Shown: positions 23,706 to 31,888 of the stretch, in pieces
Layout: each line of letters begins with the position of its first letter
Numbering within the stretch: position 1 is the first letter of the stretch
From: Ponticaulis profundi
GTDB lineage: Bacteria; Pseudomonadota; Alphaproteobacteria; Caulobacterales; Hyphomonadaceae
DNA: 64,000 bases
Assembly: GCF_042659465.1 (NCBI RefSeq)
Contig: NZ_JBHSSW010000003.1
Location: forward strand, 248,001-312,000
Direction of reading: 5' to 3'
Translations under genes and position numbers: made by a program
Notes under the pieces: generated by a model
Told to the model about the DNA's origin: nothing
The model's database searches: none
What the model saw: only the letters and a program-made list of their open reading frames with translations

Positions 23706-26012
23706 ATGAGTGTAACGAACACGCTCCGCCTGCTGGCGGGAGCGGCAAGTCTTGCTGTGCTTTCTGGTCTGCCAGCGGGCGCGCAGGAGGCTCAGCCAGA
23801 AGAGAGCGCACGCAAGCTCAACACTGTGACCGTCACCGCGCAGCGCCGTGATGAAAGCATTCAGGATGTGCCATTGGCCGTAACGGCGGCGGATTCCGAA
23901 ACGATTGCAGAACTGCGCATCTCTAACGTCGAGAACATCTCTCTGCTGACGCCGAGCATCTCGTTCCGCAAGACGAACTTCTCGGCCTCATCCAGTAACA
24001 TCCAGATCCGCGGTATCGGTACGACGGGTAATGCCCGGACCTTTGAAGGCGCGGTTGGGGTCTTTATTGACGGCGTCTATCGCACGCGGTCCGGTCAGGC
24101 GCTTTCCAACTTCCTCGACATTGAAAACCTGCAGGTTCTGCGTGGCCCGCAAGGCACGCTCTTCGGCAAGAACACGTCGGCAGGTGCCTTGCTGCTGTCG
24201 TCGACCAAGCCGACGATTGGCGAGTATAACGGTTTCTTCGAAGCGAGCTTTGGCAATTATGCGGCGCATACGTTGAAGGCTGGCGTGAACATGCCGCTGG
24301 CGGATAATCTCGCTCTGCGTGTGGCGGGCATTTATGACGAAGCCGATGGCTTTTTCGACAATCCCAATGGCGGCACGCTGAATGACAGCCAGCGCGATGG
24401 CATCAAGGCGCAGCTGCTATGGGAGCCGACAACGGACCTGTCCGTTCGCCTGATTGCAGATGTCGCCAGCCAGGATGACAATTGCTGTTATGGCACAACC
24501 GATAGCTTTGACGGCCCGCTTCAGGGGTTTGTGGATCTGCTGACCGTTCAGAATGGCCTGATCCCGCCTTCAGATGATCCGGGCGATTTCGAAGCCGTGG
24601 TCAGCACCGCAACACCGAACAAGGTCGACGATGAAGGCCTGACGCTTCAGGTGGACTGGGATGTCTGGGGCGGCACGCTGAAATCGGTGACGGCTGTTCG
24701 CGAGTATGATGTGTTCCAGACGCAGGATGGCGACTTCTCGGGCGCAGATGTTCTGATTCTGGATGAGACGTTCAATTCCGAATTCTTCTCTCAGGAACTG
24801 ACCTTTTCCGGTGAGCTCACAGGCTCGGTCAATGCGAACTATGTGCTGGGCGCATATTATTCCGATGAAGATCTCAACATGACGCGCGACATCTTCTGGG
24901 GTGCGCAGGGGCAGACCTTCTGGGATGTGGTGCTGGGCGCTGAAGGCATTCCGGCAGGCTTCTCGGATGCCTCAGAAGGCCTCGTTGCAGCTGAGATCAT
25001 GGGTGGAACGTCTGAATCCATCGCTCTGTTCACACACTGGGATTTTGCTCTGAACGATCAGTGGAATCTGATCCTTGGTGCGCGGTATTCCGATGATGAG
25101 AAGACAGGCTTCTTCTACAATGACTATTATCACAGCCTGATGGACCCGCTGGCTCTGCTCGGTATTTCGCCGGGACCGAGCTATGACCAGTCCTTCTCTG
25201 ATGACGCCTTCACCGGCACGGTGAGCGTTCAGTATCGCCCGAACACCGACATGATGTTCTATGCGAGCTATAACCGCGGTTATAAGGCTGGCGGCATTAA
25301 TCTGGACCAGAACGCGGCGGGCACGCTGGCGCAGGCGGCAGATCCTTCCTTCAAGGCAGAAACCATCGACGCTTATGAGATCGGTGCAAAGATCGACTGG
25401 ATGGACGGCGCAGCGCGGACCAATGTCGCCTTCTTCTACAATGATGTTCAGGACCTGCAGATTGCTCAGTTCCTCGGCCTGTTGTTCTCCATCGTGAACT
25501 CACCGGAAGGCACGGTGTCGGGTGCTGAAATCGAGCAGACTTTTGCGCTGAATGATTTCCTGATCCTCAATGCATCGGCCACCTGGCTGGAGACAGCTGA
25601 GTATGGCGATGACCCGATCCTTGGAGAAGGTGATCCGAACCAGCCAGAGCTTGGCGGCATTTCCGGACGACGCTTTGCCGTTGCGCCAGAGCTGGCGGCA
25701 AACATCTCGCTGAACCTCGATTATCCGATCAAGCCGGGTCTGGCGCTGACCGGCCTCGCACAGGTGCAATACACAGACGATGTCTTCACCAACACGGCGA
25801 GCAATCTGACCCAGGAGGCCGTGACGCTCGTCAACGCCAATCTGGGCCTCAATTTCGAGGATATGGATATGTCGATCTCAGCCTTTGTCCGCAATGCTAC
25901 GGATGAGACCTATGTCAGCCAGCATTTCAACACGCCGCTGCAGGGCACAGACCGCAACGCCTATATGGGTGCGCCGCGGACTTATGGCCTGATGCTGCGG
26001 AAGATGTTCTAG
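23706..26012 (+). CDS. TonB-dependent receptor
   Basis: 768 aa. Signal peptide MSVTNTLRLLAGAASLAVLSG up to AGAQ, then VTVTAQRRDESIQDVP, the start of a plug domain (IQIRGIGTTGN, VFIDGVYRTRSG, NLQVLRGPQGTLFGKNTSAG). The 22-strand barrel ends in aromatic residue F (LMLRKMF). It is of the sphingomonad/Caulobacter large receptor class, often used for sugars, aromatics or sterols rather than siderophores. It would import a substrate across the outer membrane with TonB-ExbBD. It lies directly downstream of the P450 gene, consistent with uptake of that enzyme's substrate. No Fur box seen. Confidence 0.95.
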   Translation: MSVTNTLRLLAGAASLAVLSGLPAGAQEAQPEESARKLNTVTVTAQRRDESIQDVPLAVTAADSETIAELRISNVENISLLTPSISFRKTNFSASSSNIQIRGIGTTGNARTFEGAVGVFIDGVYRTRSGQALSNFLDIENLQVLRGPQGTLFGKNTSAGALLLSSTKPTIGEYNGFFEASFGNYAAHTLKAGVNMPLADNLALRVAGIYDEADGFFDNPNGGTLNDSQRDGIKAQLLWEPTTDLSVRLIADVASQDDNCCYGTTDSFDGPLQGFVDLLTVQNGLIPPSDDPGDFEAVVSTATPNKVDDEGLTLQVDWDVWGGTLKSVTAVREYDVFQTQDGDFSGADVLILDETFNSEFFSQELTFSGELTGSVNANYVLGAYYSDEDLNMTRDIFWGAQGQTFWDVVLGAEGIPAGFSDASEGLVAAEIMGGTSESIALFTHWDFALNDQWNLILGARYSDDEKTGFFYNDYYHSLMDPLALLGISPGPSYDQSFSDDAFTGTVSVQYRPNTDMMFYASYNRGYKAGGINLDQNAAGTLAQAADPSFKAETIDAYEIGAKIDWMDGAARTNVAFFYNDVQDLQIAQFLGLLFSIVNSPEGTVSGAEIEQTFALNDFLILNASATWLETAEYGDDPILGEGDPNQPELGGISGRRFAVAPELAANISLNLDYPIKPGLALTGLAQVQYTDDVFTNTASNLTQEAVTLVNANLGLNFEDMDMSISAFVRNATDETYVSQHFNTPLQGTDRNAYMGAPRTYGLMLRKMF

Positions 26013-26042
26013 GCGCACGCCGCCACGAACGTGGACGCGTTG

Positions 26043-26077
26043 AAAAAGGGGTGTGAGTTTCTCACGCCCCTTCTTTT
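26043..26077. terminator. bidirectional terminator between TonB receptor and putP
   Basis: GGGGTGTGAG (26048-26057), loop TTT and CTCACGCCCC (26061-26070) form a 10-bp stem with one G-T pair. A-run before and TTCTTTTTG after serve both convergent genes. Confidence 0.85.
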
Positions 26078-26097
26078 TGTCTGCGGTGCTGGCCGGA

Positions 26098-27669
26098 TCA
26101 GATGATCGAGCCAATTCCCTTGCCGTGAACTTCGTTCATCTTGGCTTCCATCGTGTCGAACTCTGACATGGTGAGCTCGGATGGTTTCTTGGTCACGAGG
26201 CTGACAACCACGCCAGCAATCGTGGAGAAGATGAAGCCTGGGATCATCGCGTAAATCAGCGATTCCAGCGGCTCGCCATCAAGCAGTGGTACATAGAGCC
26301 AGACAAGCACGGTGACGGCGCCGACGATCATGGATGCCAGGGCGCCATCGCGTGTGTAGCCCTTCCAGAAGAGCGCCAGTACGACGAGCGGACCAAAGGC
26401 AGAGCCGAAGCCAGCCCAGGCGTTCGAGACGAGGCCCAGAATGGAGCTGTCCGGGTTCCATGCGAGAGCGATGGCAACGACGGACACACCCACCGTGGCC
26501 AGACGGCCAATCGTCACGAGCAGGGCCTGTGGTGCATCCTTGTTGAAGAAGGTCTTGTAGATGTCTTCCGTCAGCGAGCTGGACGAGACCAGAAGCTGGG
26601 ACGAAATCGTCGACATGATCGCTGCCAGAATGGCTGCCAGCAGGAAGCCGGAGATCAGCGGGTGGAACAGCGTCTGCGACAGGAGAATGAAGATTGTCTC
26701 ATTGTCGCGCAGGCTTTCCTGAAGACCATTTTCATTGACGTAAGCGACGCCAACAATACCGACCAGAACCGCGCCAATAACGGTGAAGAGCATCCAGCTC
26801 ATACCGATATAGCGTGCTGTGGCGACGTCTTTCAGCGTGCGGATCGCCATGAAACGAACGATGATGTGTGGCTGTCCGAAATAGCCAAGGCCCCAGGCCA
26901 TGAGCGACAGGAAGCCAATGGTCGTCATATCGTCGAACCAGTTGAAGAAGCCTTCGCGGCTCGGACCCGTCGTGTCGTCAATGTCAACAAATGGCGGCGC
27001 CGTGGCGACCGTGTCGGTGATCGCATCAATGCTGCCATTGAAGTGGAAATAGCAGACAATCGGTACGAGGATCAGCGCCAGGAACATGATGCAGCCCTGG
27101 ACGAAGTCTGTCAGGGATACCGCCAGAAAGCCGCCAACCACGGTATAGGCAAGCACAACGCCGGCCGTTACGAAGAGGCCGATCTGATAGTTCATGCCGA
27201 AGCTCTCGGCGAACAGCTTGCCGCCGGAAACAATGCCGGCAGAGGTGTAGACGGTGAAAAAGACGATGATCACAATGGCCGAAATGGCGCGCAGAATGTG
27301 TGATTTGTCGTGGAAACGGTTTTCGAAAAAGTCGGGAATGGTGATCGAGTCGCTGGCAATCTCTGTGTAGATACGCAGGCGCGGAGCGACGAAGCGATAG
27401 TTGAGATAGGCGCCAATGGTCAGGCCGACCGCGATCCAGGCCGATCCGAGGCCGCTGAGATAGACAGCGCCAGGCAGACCCATCAGCATCCAGCCGGACA
27501 TGTCTGATGCACCGGCAGAAAGAGCGCCGACCGCTGGGTGAAGCTTGCGGCCGCCGAGCATGTATTCCGAAACGTCGCTGGTGGATTCCTTATAGGCGTA
27601 TAGCCCGATCGCCATCATCAGTACGAAATACGCACCGAGAGATATCATTTCGAATACATTGATCGTCAT
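26098..27669 (-). CDS. putP: sodium/proline symporter
   Basis: 523 aa with about 13 membrane helices, SSS family. PutP signatures: GGRKLHPAVGALSAGASDMSGW in TM2 region, GGFLAVSLTDFVQG, FGQPHIIVRFMAIR, and AAIMSTISSQLLVSSSSLTEDIYK, matching the Na+-site Ser/Thr pair of E. coli PutP. It imports L-proline with Na+. It sits beside proA, proC and proB, an import-plus-synthesis block consistent with proline as compatible solute. Confidence in the family is high. The substrate assignment relies on signature motifs plus context. Confidence 0.92.
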   Translation of the reverse strand: MTINVFEMISLGAYFVLMMAIGLYAYKESTSDVSEYMLGGRKLHPAVGALSAGASDMSGWMLMGLPGAVYLSGLGSAWIAVGLTIGAYLNYRFVAPRLRIYTEIASDSITIPDFFENRFHDKSHILRAISAIVIIVFFTVYTSAGIVSGGKLFAESFGMNYQIGLFVTAGVVLAYTVVGGFLAVSLTDFVQGCIMFLALILVPIVCYFHFNGSIDAITDTVATAPPFVDIDDTTGPSREGFFNWFDDMTTIGFLSLMAWGLGYFGQPHIIVRFMAIRTLKDVATARYIGMSWMLFTVIGAVLVGIVGVAYVNENGLQESLRDNETIFILLSQTLFHPLISGFLLAAILAAIMSTISSQLLVSSSSLTEDIYKTFFNKDAPQALLVTIGRLATVGVSVVAIALAWNPDSSILGLVSNAWAGFGSAFGPLVVLALFWKGYTRDGALASMIVGAVTVLVWLYVPLLDGEPLESLIYAMIPGFIFSTIAGVVVSLVTKKPSELTMSEFDTMEAKMNEVHGKGIGSII

Positions 27670-27751
27670 ATAGCTCTATTATGCCTCTTTCTGTTTCGAC
27701 TTTCGGGTTCAAAGTAAGGCCGCGCCAGTAAACCGGCGCGGCGTCGTATTT

Positions 27752-29017
27752 TTATGGTCGCGTCTGGCCGTTACCATGGACCAGATACTTGAAGGTGGTC
27801 AGCTGCTCGAGCCCCACAGGACCACGTGCATGCATCTTGCCGGTCGCAATGCCGATCTCGGCGCCCATACCAAACTCGCCGCCGTCGGCAAACTGGGTGG
27901 AGGCGTTATGCATGACAATGGCGGAGTCGATTTCCTTCTGGAAACGATCGGCGACCGCCTGATCTTCGGTCATGATGGAGTCTGTGTGGTGTGAGGAATG
28001 CTTTTGCACATGGGCAATCGCTTCATCCACACCATCGACAATCTTGATCGACATGATGGCGTCCAGATACTCGGTGCCGAAGTCTTCTTCGCTCGCCGGT
28101 TTCAGACGTGGATCAATTTCGCAGGCTTCCTTGTCGCCGCGGATTTCGCAATCCGGCATTTTATCAGCGATCATCGGAATGACTTCCTTGGCGACGGCGC
28201 GGTCAATGACCAGGCTCTCTGTCGCGCCGCATACGCCGGTCCGGCGCAGTTTTGCGTTGCGGATGATGTCGACGGACTGTTCCAGCTTCGCGGACTCGTG
28301 AATGTAGATGTGGCAGTTGCCATCAAGGTGAAGAAGGGTCGGCACCTTCGCCTGATCACGGACGAGTTCGACAAGGCCGCGACCACCGCGTGGAATGACC
28401 AGATCGACATACTCATCACACTGAAGCAGAGCAGCAACCGCCTGGCGGTCGGAAATGCCGACGGTTTGCACGGCATTGGCTGGCAGACCTGCGGCCTCCA
28501 GAGCTTCACCAAGGCAGCGGACGATCACTTCAGAAGACAGCTTGCTGTCAGAACCGCCGCGCAGAATGACGGCATTGCCGGATTTCAGGCAAAGCGCGCT
28601 GGCGTCCGAACCCACATTCGGGCGGGATTCATAAATCATGCCGATCACGCCAATTGGCACGGCAACGCGTTCGATTTTCAGACCGTTCGGACGGTTGAAC
28701 TCGGCAAGCTTGCGACCAACCGGGTCTGGCAGTTCGGCAATTTCTTCAAGCGCGGATGCCATGCCTTCGACGCGGTCCGCGTTCAGCATGAGGCGGTCAA
28801 TGAAGGAGTCGGGCTTGCCAGCTTCCTTTGCGGCAGCGACGTCTTTTTCGTTCGCGGCCACCAGCTCGTCTGTTGCGGCGCGCAGGGCAGCTGCCGCTTT
28901 CACAAGCGCTTTGTTCTTCTGATCGGTCGATGCAATGGCGAGTGAGGCGGCTGCGGCTTTCGCCTTGCGTCCGAGATCCTCGACATAGCTTTGAATTTTT
29001 TGTTCGGGCGTACTCAT
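27752..29017 (-). CDS. proA: glutamate-5-semialdehyde dehydrogenase (gamma-glutamyl phosphate reductase)
   Basis: 421 aa, full length. Catalytic Cys in RRTGVCGATESL, cofactor region GSDSKLSS, VIPRGGRGLVELV, HLDGNCHIY and the C-terminal MHNASTQFADGGEFGMGAEIGIAT. It reduces gamma-glutamyl phosphate to glutamate-5-semialdehyde with NADPH, the second step of proline synthesis. It follows proC on the minus strand by 63 nt, so proC-proA likely form an operon. proB is divergent from them. Confidence 0.97.
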   Translation of the reverse strand: MSTPEQKIQSYVEDLGRKAKAAAASLAIASTDQKNKALVKAAAALRAATDELVAANEKDVAAAKEAGKPDSFIDRLMLNADRVEGMASALEEIAELPDPVGRKLAEFNRPNGLKIERVAVPIGVIGMIYESRPNVGSDASALCLKSGNAVILRGGSDSKLSSEVIVRCLGEALEAAGLPANAVQTVGISDRQAVAALLQCDEYVDLVIPRGGRGLVELVRDQAKVPTLLHLDGNCHIYIHESAKLEQSVDIIRNAKLRRTGVCGATESLVIDRAVAKEVIPMIADKMPDCEIRGDKEACEIDPRLKPASEEDFGTEYLDAIMSIKIVDGVDEAIAHVQKHSSHHTDSIMTEDQAVADRFQKEIDSAIVMHNASTQFADGGEFGMGAEIGIATGKMHARGPVGLEQLTTFKYLVHGNGQTRP

Positions 29018-29080
29018 CTGGGTCTGCCTTATCGTCTGTGTTCTGTTGGGATGATGACGGCTGTTCGGGCGCGTGTCACC

Positions 29081-29896
29081 TCAGCGCAGTTCGACAGCGC
29101 GCTTATAGGCGGCTGCGACCGTGTCTGAGAGCAGCGTTTTCAGCTCGTCATTCCGCATGAATTGTTCGAGACCTGCCTGCGTCGTGCCGTTCTTGCTGGT
29201 CACGGACGAGCGCAGATCATCGAGTGATTTATCGCTCTGAGCGGCCATTTCCGTTGTCCCGGCAACCGTTGCGATGGCCAGTTTGCGGGCATCTTCTTCC
29301 GAAAAGCCCTGTTCCATCGCTGCCATGGTGTAGAGACGCAGGAATTCGAAAATATAGCCTGGGCCACTGCCTGCAATCGCGGTGAAGCGGTCAATCTGGT
29401 CTTCTTCCTGAAGCCAGACGAGCTCGCCATTACGGCTTGCCATGTCGGTGATCAGGGACTTGTCCTTGTCCGAACATTTGTCATTGGCATAGAGGCCGCT
29501 CATGCCTTTACCGACGGCAGCCGGCAGGTTTGGCATCATGCGGACAATCGGCAGGTCGCCGATGTGCTTTTCCAGCGTTTCCAGGGAAACGCCTGCCGCG
29601 ATGGACAGAACGAGGTCCGCCTTGCGGATCATGTCGCCGGACTCTTCCATCACGGTTGGAATGAGTTGTGGTTTGACAGCAATGATAACGAGATTGAATT
29701 CCGTATCGGACAGATCGTCCGTACTGCCGACAACACGCGCTTCAATATCAAGCGATGGTTCCATTGGGTCGACAATCGAAAAGCTGACAAGCGGGGACTC
29801 AACCCAACCGGAAATCAGGGCCTGGCCCATGTTTCCGCAGCCGAACATGACGGCGCGCTGAATGCCGATGGCTTCAGTGGTTTGGGAGTCAGTCAT
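29081..29896 (-). CDS. proC: pyrroline-5-carboxylate reductase
   Basis: 271 aa from ATG 29896 (MTDSQTTEAIGIQR), with AAAGGAAAC ribosome site. Nucleotide loop FGCGNMGQALISGW, IIAVKPQ, AGVSLETLEKHIG, VRMMPNLPAAVGKGMSGLYA, and the C-terminal signature TTEMAAQSDKSLDDLRSSVTSKNGTTQAGL. It reduces pyrroline-5-carboxylate to proline, the last step. An upstream open frame to 29950 is not family-like. Confidence 0.96.
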   Translation of the reverse strand: MTDSQTTEAIGIQRAVMFGCGNMGQALISGWVESPLVSFSIVDPMEPSLDIEARVVGSTDDLSDTEFNLVIIAVKPQLIPTVMEESGDMIRKADLVLSIAAGVSLETLEKHIGDLPIVRMMPNLPAAVGKGMSGLYANDKCSDKDKSLITDMASRNGELVWLQEEDQIDRFTAIAGSGPGYIFEFLRLYTMAAMEQGFSEEDARKLAIATVAGTTEMAAQSDKSLDDLRSSVTSKNGTTQAGLEQFMRNDELKTLLSDTVAAAYKRAVELR

Positions 29897-30098
29897 ATGT
29901 GTTTCCTTTGCTAACATGCGGCTGATATAGTTAGTGGTCAAAATATTCAAGGGCTTTCCATTTCCCGCGCCGGATTCCTTGGGTTTTTCGCAAAATAACG
30001 TGAAAAACGCGCCAGAAATGGAACTTGTTACTGTTTTAACCCTTGAGAAGTGTATTCGGTTTCATTACTTCGTCCTCGAACCAAAAGAGGAGCTTGAT

Positions 30099-31262
30099 TT
30101 GGTCTCAGATAATCGCCTCGTTGTAAAAGTAGGCTCTAGCTTGCTCGTCAATGAAGAGCATCTCACCCCTGCTTATGCATTCATCCACGGACTGTTGGGC
30201 GACATTGCCGCCTTGCGTAAAGAAGGCAAGGAAGTGGTTTTGACGTCGTCTGGCTCTGTAGCGCTCGGACTTGGTGCGCTGGGTAGCGACCCCGCGACGG
30301 CCGGCGTTCAGGAGAAGCAGGCTGCAGCTGCTTGCGGTCAACCTCTGTTGCTCAACGTCTATAAACAGGTCGCGAATGAGTATGGTTTCGATATTGCCCA
30401 GGTCCTGGTGACGCTGGACGATCTCGAGAACCGTCGTCGCTTCCTCAACACCCGTAACACGATCATGCGCCTGCTTGAGCGCGGTATCCTGCCGATCGTG
30501 AACGAGAATGACACTGTCACCACCGAAGAAATTCGCGTGGGTGACAATGACCGTCTTGCTGCGAAAGTGGCTCAGATGCTGGAAGCAAGCCAGCTGCTGA
30601 TCCTGACCAGTATCGATGGCTTGTATGACCGCAACCCGGAAGAAGAGGGCGCGCAATTCGTTGAGAAAGTCGACGATGTCGGCGCTTATCTCGACGTGAC
30701 AAAATCCACGAGTTCGCTCGGGTCGGGCGGTATGCTGACCAAGATGCAGGCGGCCAATATGGCGCAGAACTCCGGTTGTACGACGCTGATCGGCAAGGGC
30801 GAGATCGAGAGCCCGATCACAGCCATTCTGACAGGCGATCGTCGCAGCACGGAATGTGTCGCTCAGCCGAACCCGGATTCGTCCTGGAAAGTCTGGCTCA
30901 CCGACCGTCTGCAAATGGCAGGCAGTGTCACGGTGAAGGAAGCGGCCGCTCGCGCCATCCTGCGCAAGGATATCGGTGTACGCTCTTCCGACATTCTGAC
31001 ATTGCAAGGTGACTTCAACAAAGGTGACGTGCTGCACATCTATGACGAAGAAGGTCATGAGATTGCGCGCGGCCTGACGAACTATGGTTCGAAAGAAGCG
31101 CTGCTGATGGCGAGCTATCCGGATATTCCAGTGTCAGAGACACTCGGTTATCAGGCCAGTGAGGTCATCATCAACCAGAAGAATCTGATCATTCTGGAAG
31201 AGCACCACCTGCCGTGGGATCAGCCATTGGATGATAAAATGGACGTCACACAGCACCACTAA
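30099..31262 (+). CDS. proB: glutamate 5-kinase
   Basis: 387 aa. I place the start at TTG 30099: AAGAGGAG (30085-30092) lies 6 nt upstream, and the protein then begins VSDNRLVVKVGSSLLV as the family does. The longer frame back to 29934 would overlap the proC leader and adds about 55 non-conserved residues (ATG 30018 is the alternative). Amino acid kinase domain: KVGSSL, LTSSGSVALGLGAL, QKQAAAACGQ, VNENDTVTTEEIRVGDNDRLAA, GSGGMLTKMQAA. A PUA domain occupies the C-terminal third. It phosphorylates glutamate; feedback inhibition by proline is usual. It is divergent from proC. Confidence 0.95.
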   Translation: MVSDNRLVVKVGSSLLVNEEHLTPAYAFIHGLLGDIAALRKEGKEVVLTSSGSVALGLGALGSDPATAGVQEKQAAAACGQPLLLNVYKQVANEYGFDIAQVLVTLDDLENRRRFLNTRNTIMRLLERGILPIVNENDTVTTEEIRVGDNDRLAAKVAQMLEASQLLILTSIDGLYDRNPEEEGAQFVEKVDDVGAYLDVTKSTSSLGSGGMLTKMQAANMAQNSGCTTLIGKGEIESPITAILTGDRRSTECVAQPNPDSSWKVWLTDRLQMAGSVTVKEAAARAILRKDIGVRSSDILTLQGDFNKGDVLHIYDEEGHEIARGLTNYGSKEALLMASYPDIPVSETLGYQASEVIINQKNLIILEEHHLPWDQPLDDKMDVTQHH

Positions 31263-31292
31263 TCGGGTGCTCTGACATTGCAAATTTCGAGG

Positions 31293-31328
31293 ACAGCACG
31301 GCTAATGAAAGTCGTGCTGTTCTTCTTC
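31293..31328 (+). terminator. terminator after proB
   Basis: ACAGCACG (31293-31300) and CGTGCTGT (31313-31320) form an 8-bp stem, followed by TCTTCTTC. It overlaps the 3' end of the convergent MarR gene. Confidence 0.65.
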
Positions 31329-31796
31329 GGGCTTCAGATCCCCGATCTCCAGAATAGGGGCAACGTCGAGATCGCCTGCGTCCATCATGCCTGCGACCCG
31401 CTGAATGGATGACAGCAGGAGAGAGCGTTCCCAGTCCTCCAGCTTTTCAAACCGTTTGATGAAGTCGGCCTGCAAGAGGTCTGGCGCGTCCTTCAGTTTG
31501 CGTTCGCCTTCCTCGGTGAGGGTGAGGTCGACGGCGCGGCGGTCCTTCTGGCTGCGTTCGCGGCGGATCAGGCCTGCACGCTCCAGTCGGTCGATAATGC
31601 TGGTGACTGTTGCCTGGGACAGGTGGACGTTCTTCGCAACAATGGATGGCTTGGCGTGACCCAGCAGCTGGACCTCTTTCAGGACCAGCAATTGGGGGGC
31701 TGTGAGGCCGCTGACACGCACCAGCTGCTTAGAGTGCAAATCAATTGCGCGCATGATGCGGCGGAGCGCGATGAGAACATCCAGATAAGTCGACAT
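31302..31796 (-). CDS. MarR-family transcriptional regulator
   Basis: 164 aa winged-helix regulator. Recognition region ~48-95: AKPSIVAKNVHLSQATVTSIIDRLERAGLIRRERSQKDRRAVDLTLTEEG, with the wing DRR intact. Its 3' end lies inside the proB terminator, and it is divergent from nothing obvious. A near-palindrome immediately upstream (31798-31817) suggests autoregulation. Ligand and targets unknown. Confidence 0.92.
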   Translation of the reverse strand: MSTYLDVLIALRRIMRAIDLHSKQLVRVSGLTAPQLLVLKEVQLLGHAKPSIVAKNVHLSQATVTSIIDRLERAGLIRRERSQKDRRAVDLTLTEEGERKLKDAPDLLQADFIKRFEKLEDWERSLLLSSIQRVAGMMDAGDLDVAPILEIGDLKPEEEQHDFH

Positions 31797-31797
31797 G

Positions 31798-31817
31798 TTT
31801 TCTAATTAGGAAGAAAA
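31798..31817 (-). promoter_or_regulatory. candidate MarR operator upstream of the MarR gene
   Basis: TTTTCTAATTAGGAAGAAAA contains the perfect palindrome CTAATTAG (31802-31809) with near-matching T/A flanks, directly abutting the start codon at 31796. The location suggests autorepression by leader or promoter occlusion; unproven. Confidence 0.4.
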
Positions 31818-31844
31818 TTGGCAAATGCGAAGTGCTGAAATGCA

Positions 31845-31870
31845 AAATGGCCCGCGATTGCGGGCCATTT
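31845..31870 (-). terminator. terminator of the S46 peptidase gene
   Basis: AAATGGCCCGC (31845-31855), GATT loop and GCGGGCCATTT (31860-31870) give a perfect 11-bp stem 18 nt beyond the stop of the minus-strand peptidase gene, followed on that strand by TTTTGCA. Confidence 0.8.
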
Positions 31871-31888
31871 CCGTGATATTCTTTCGTC

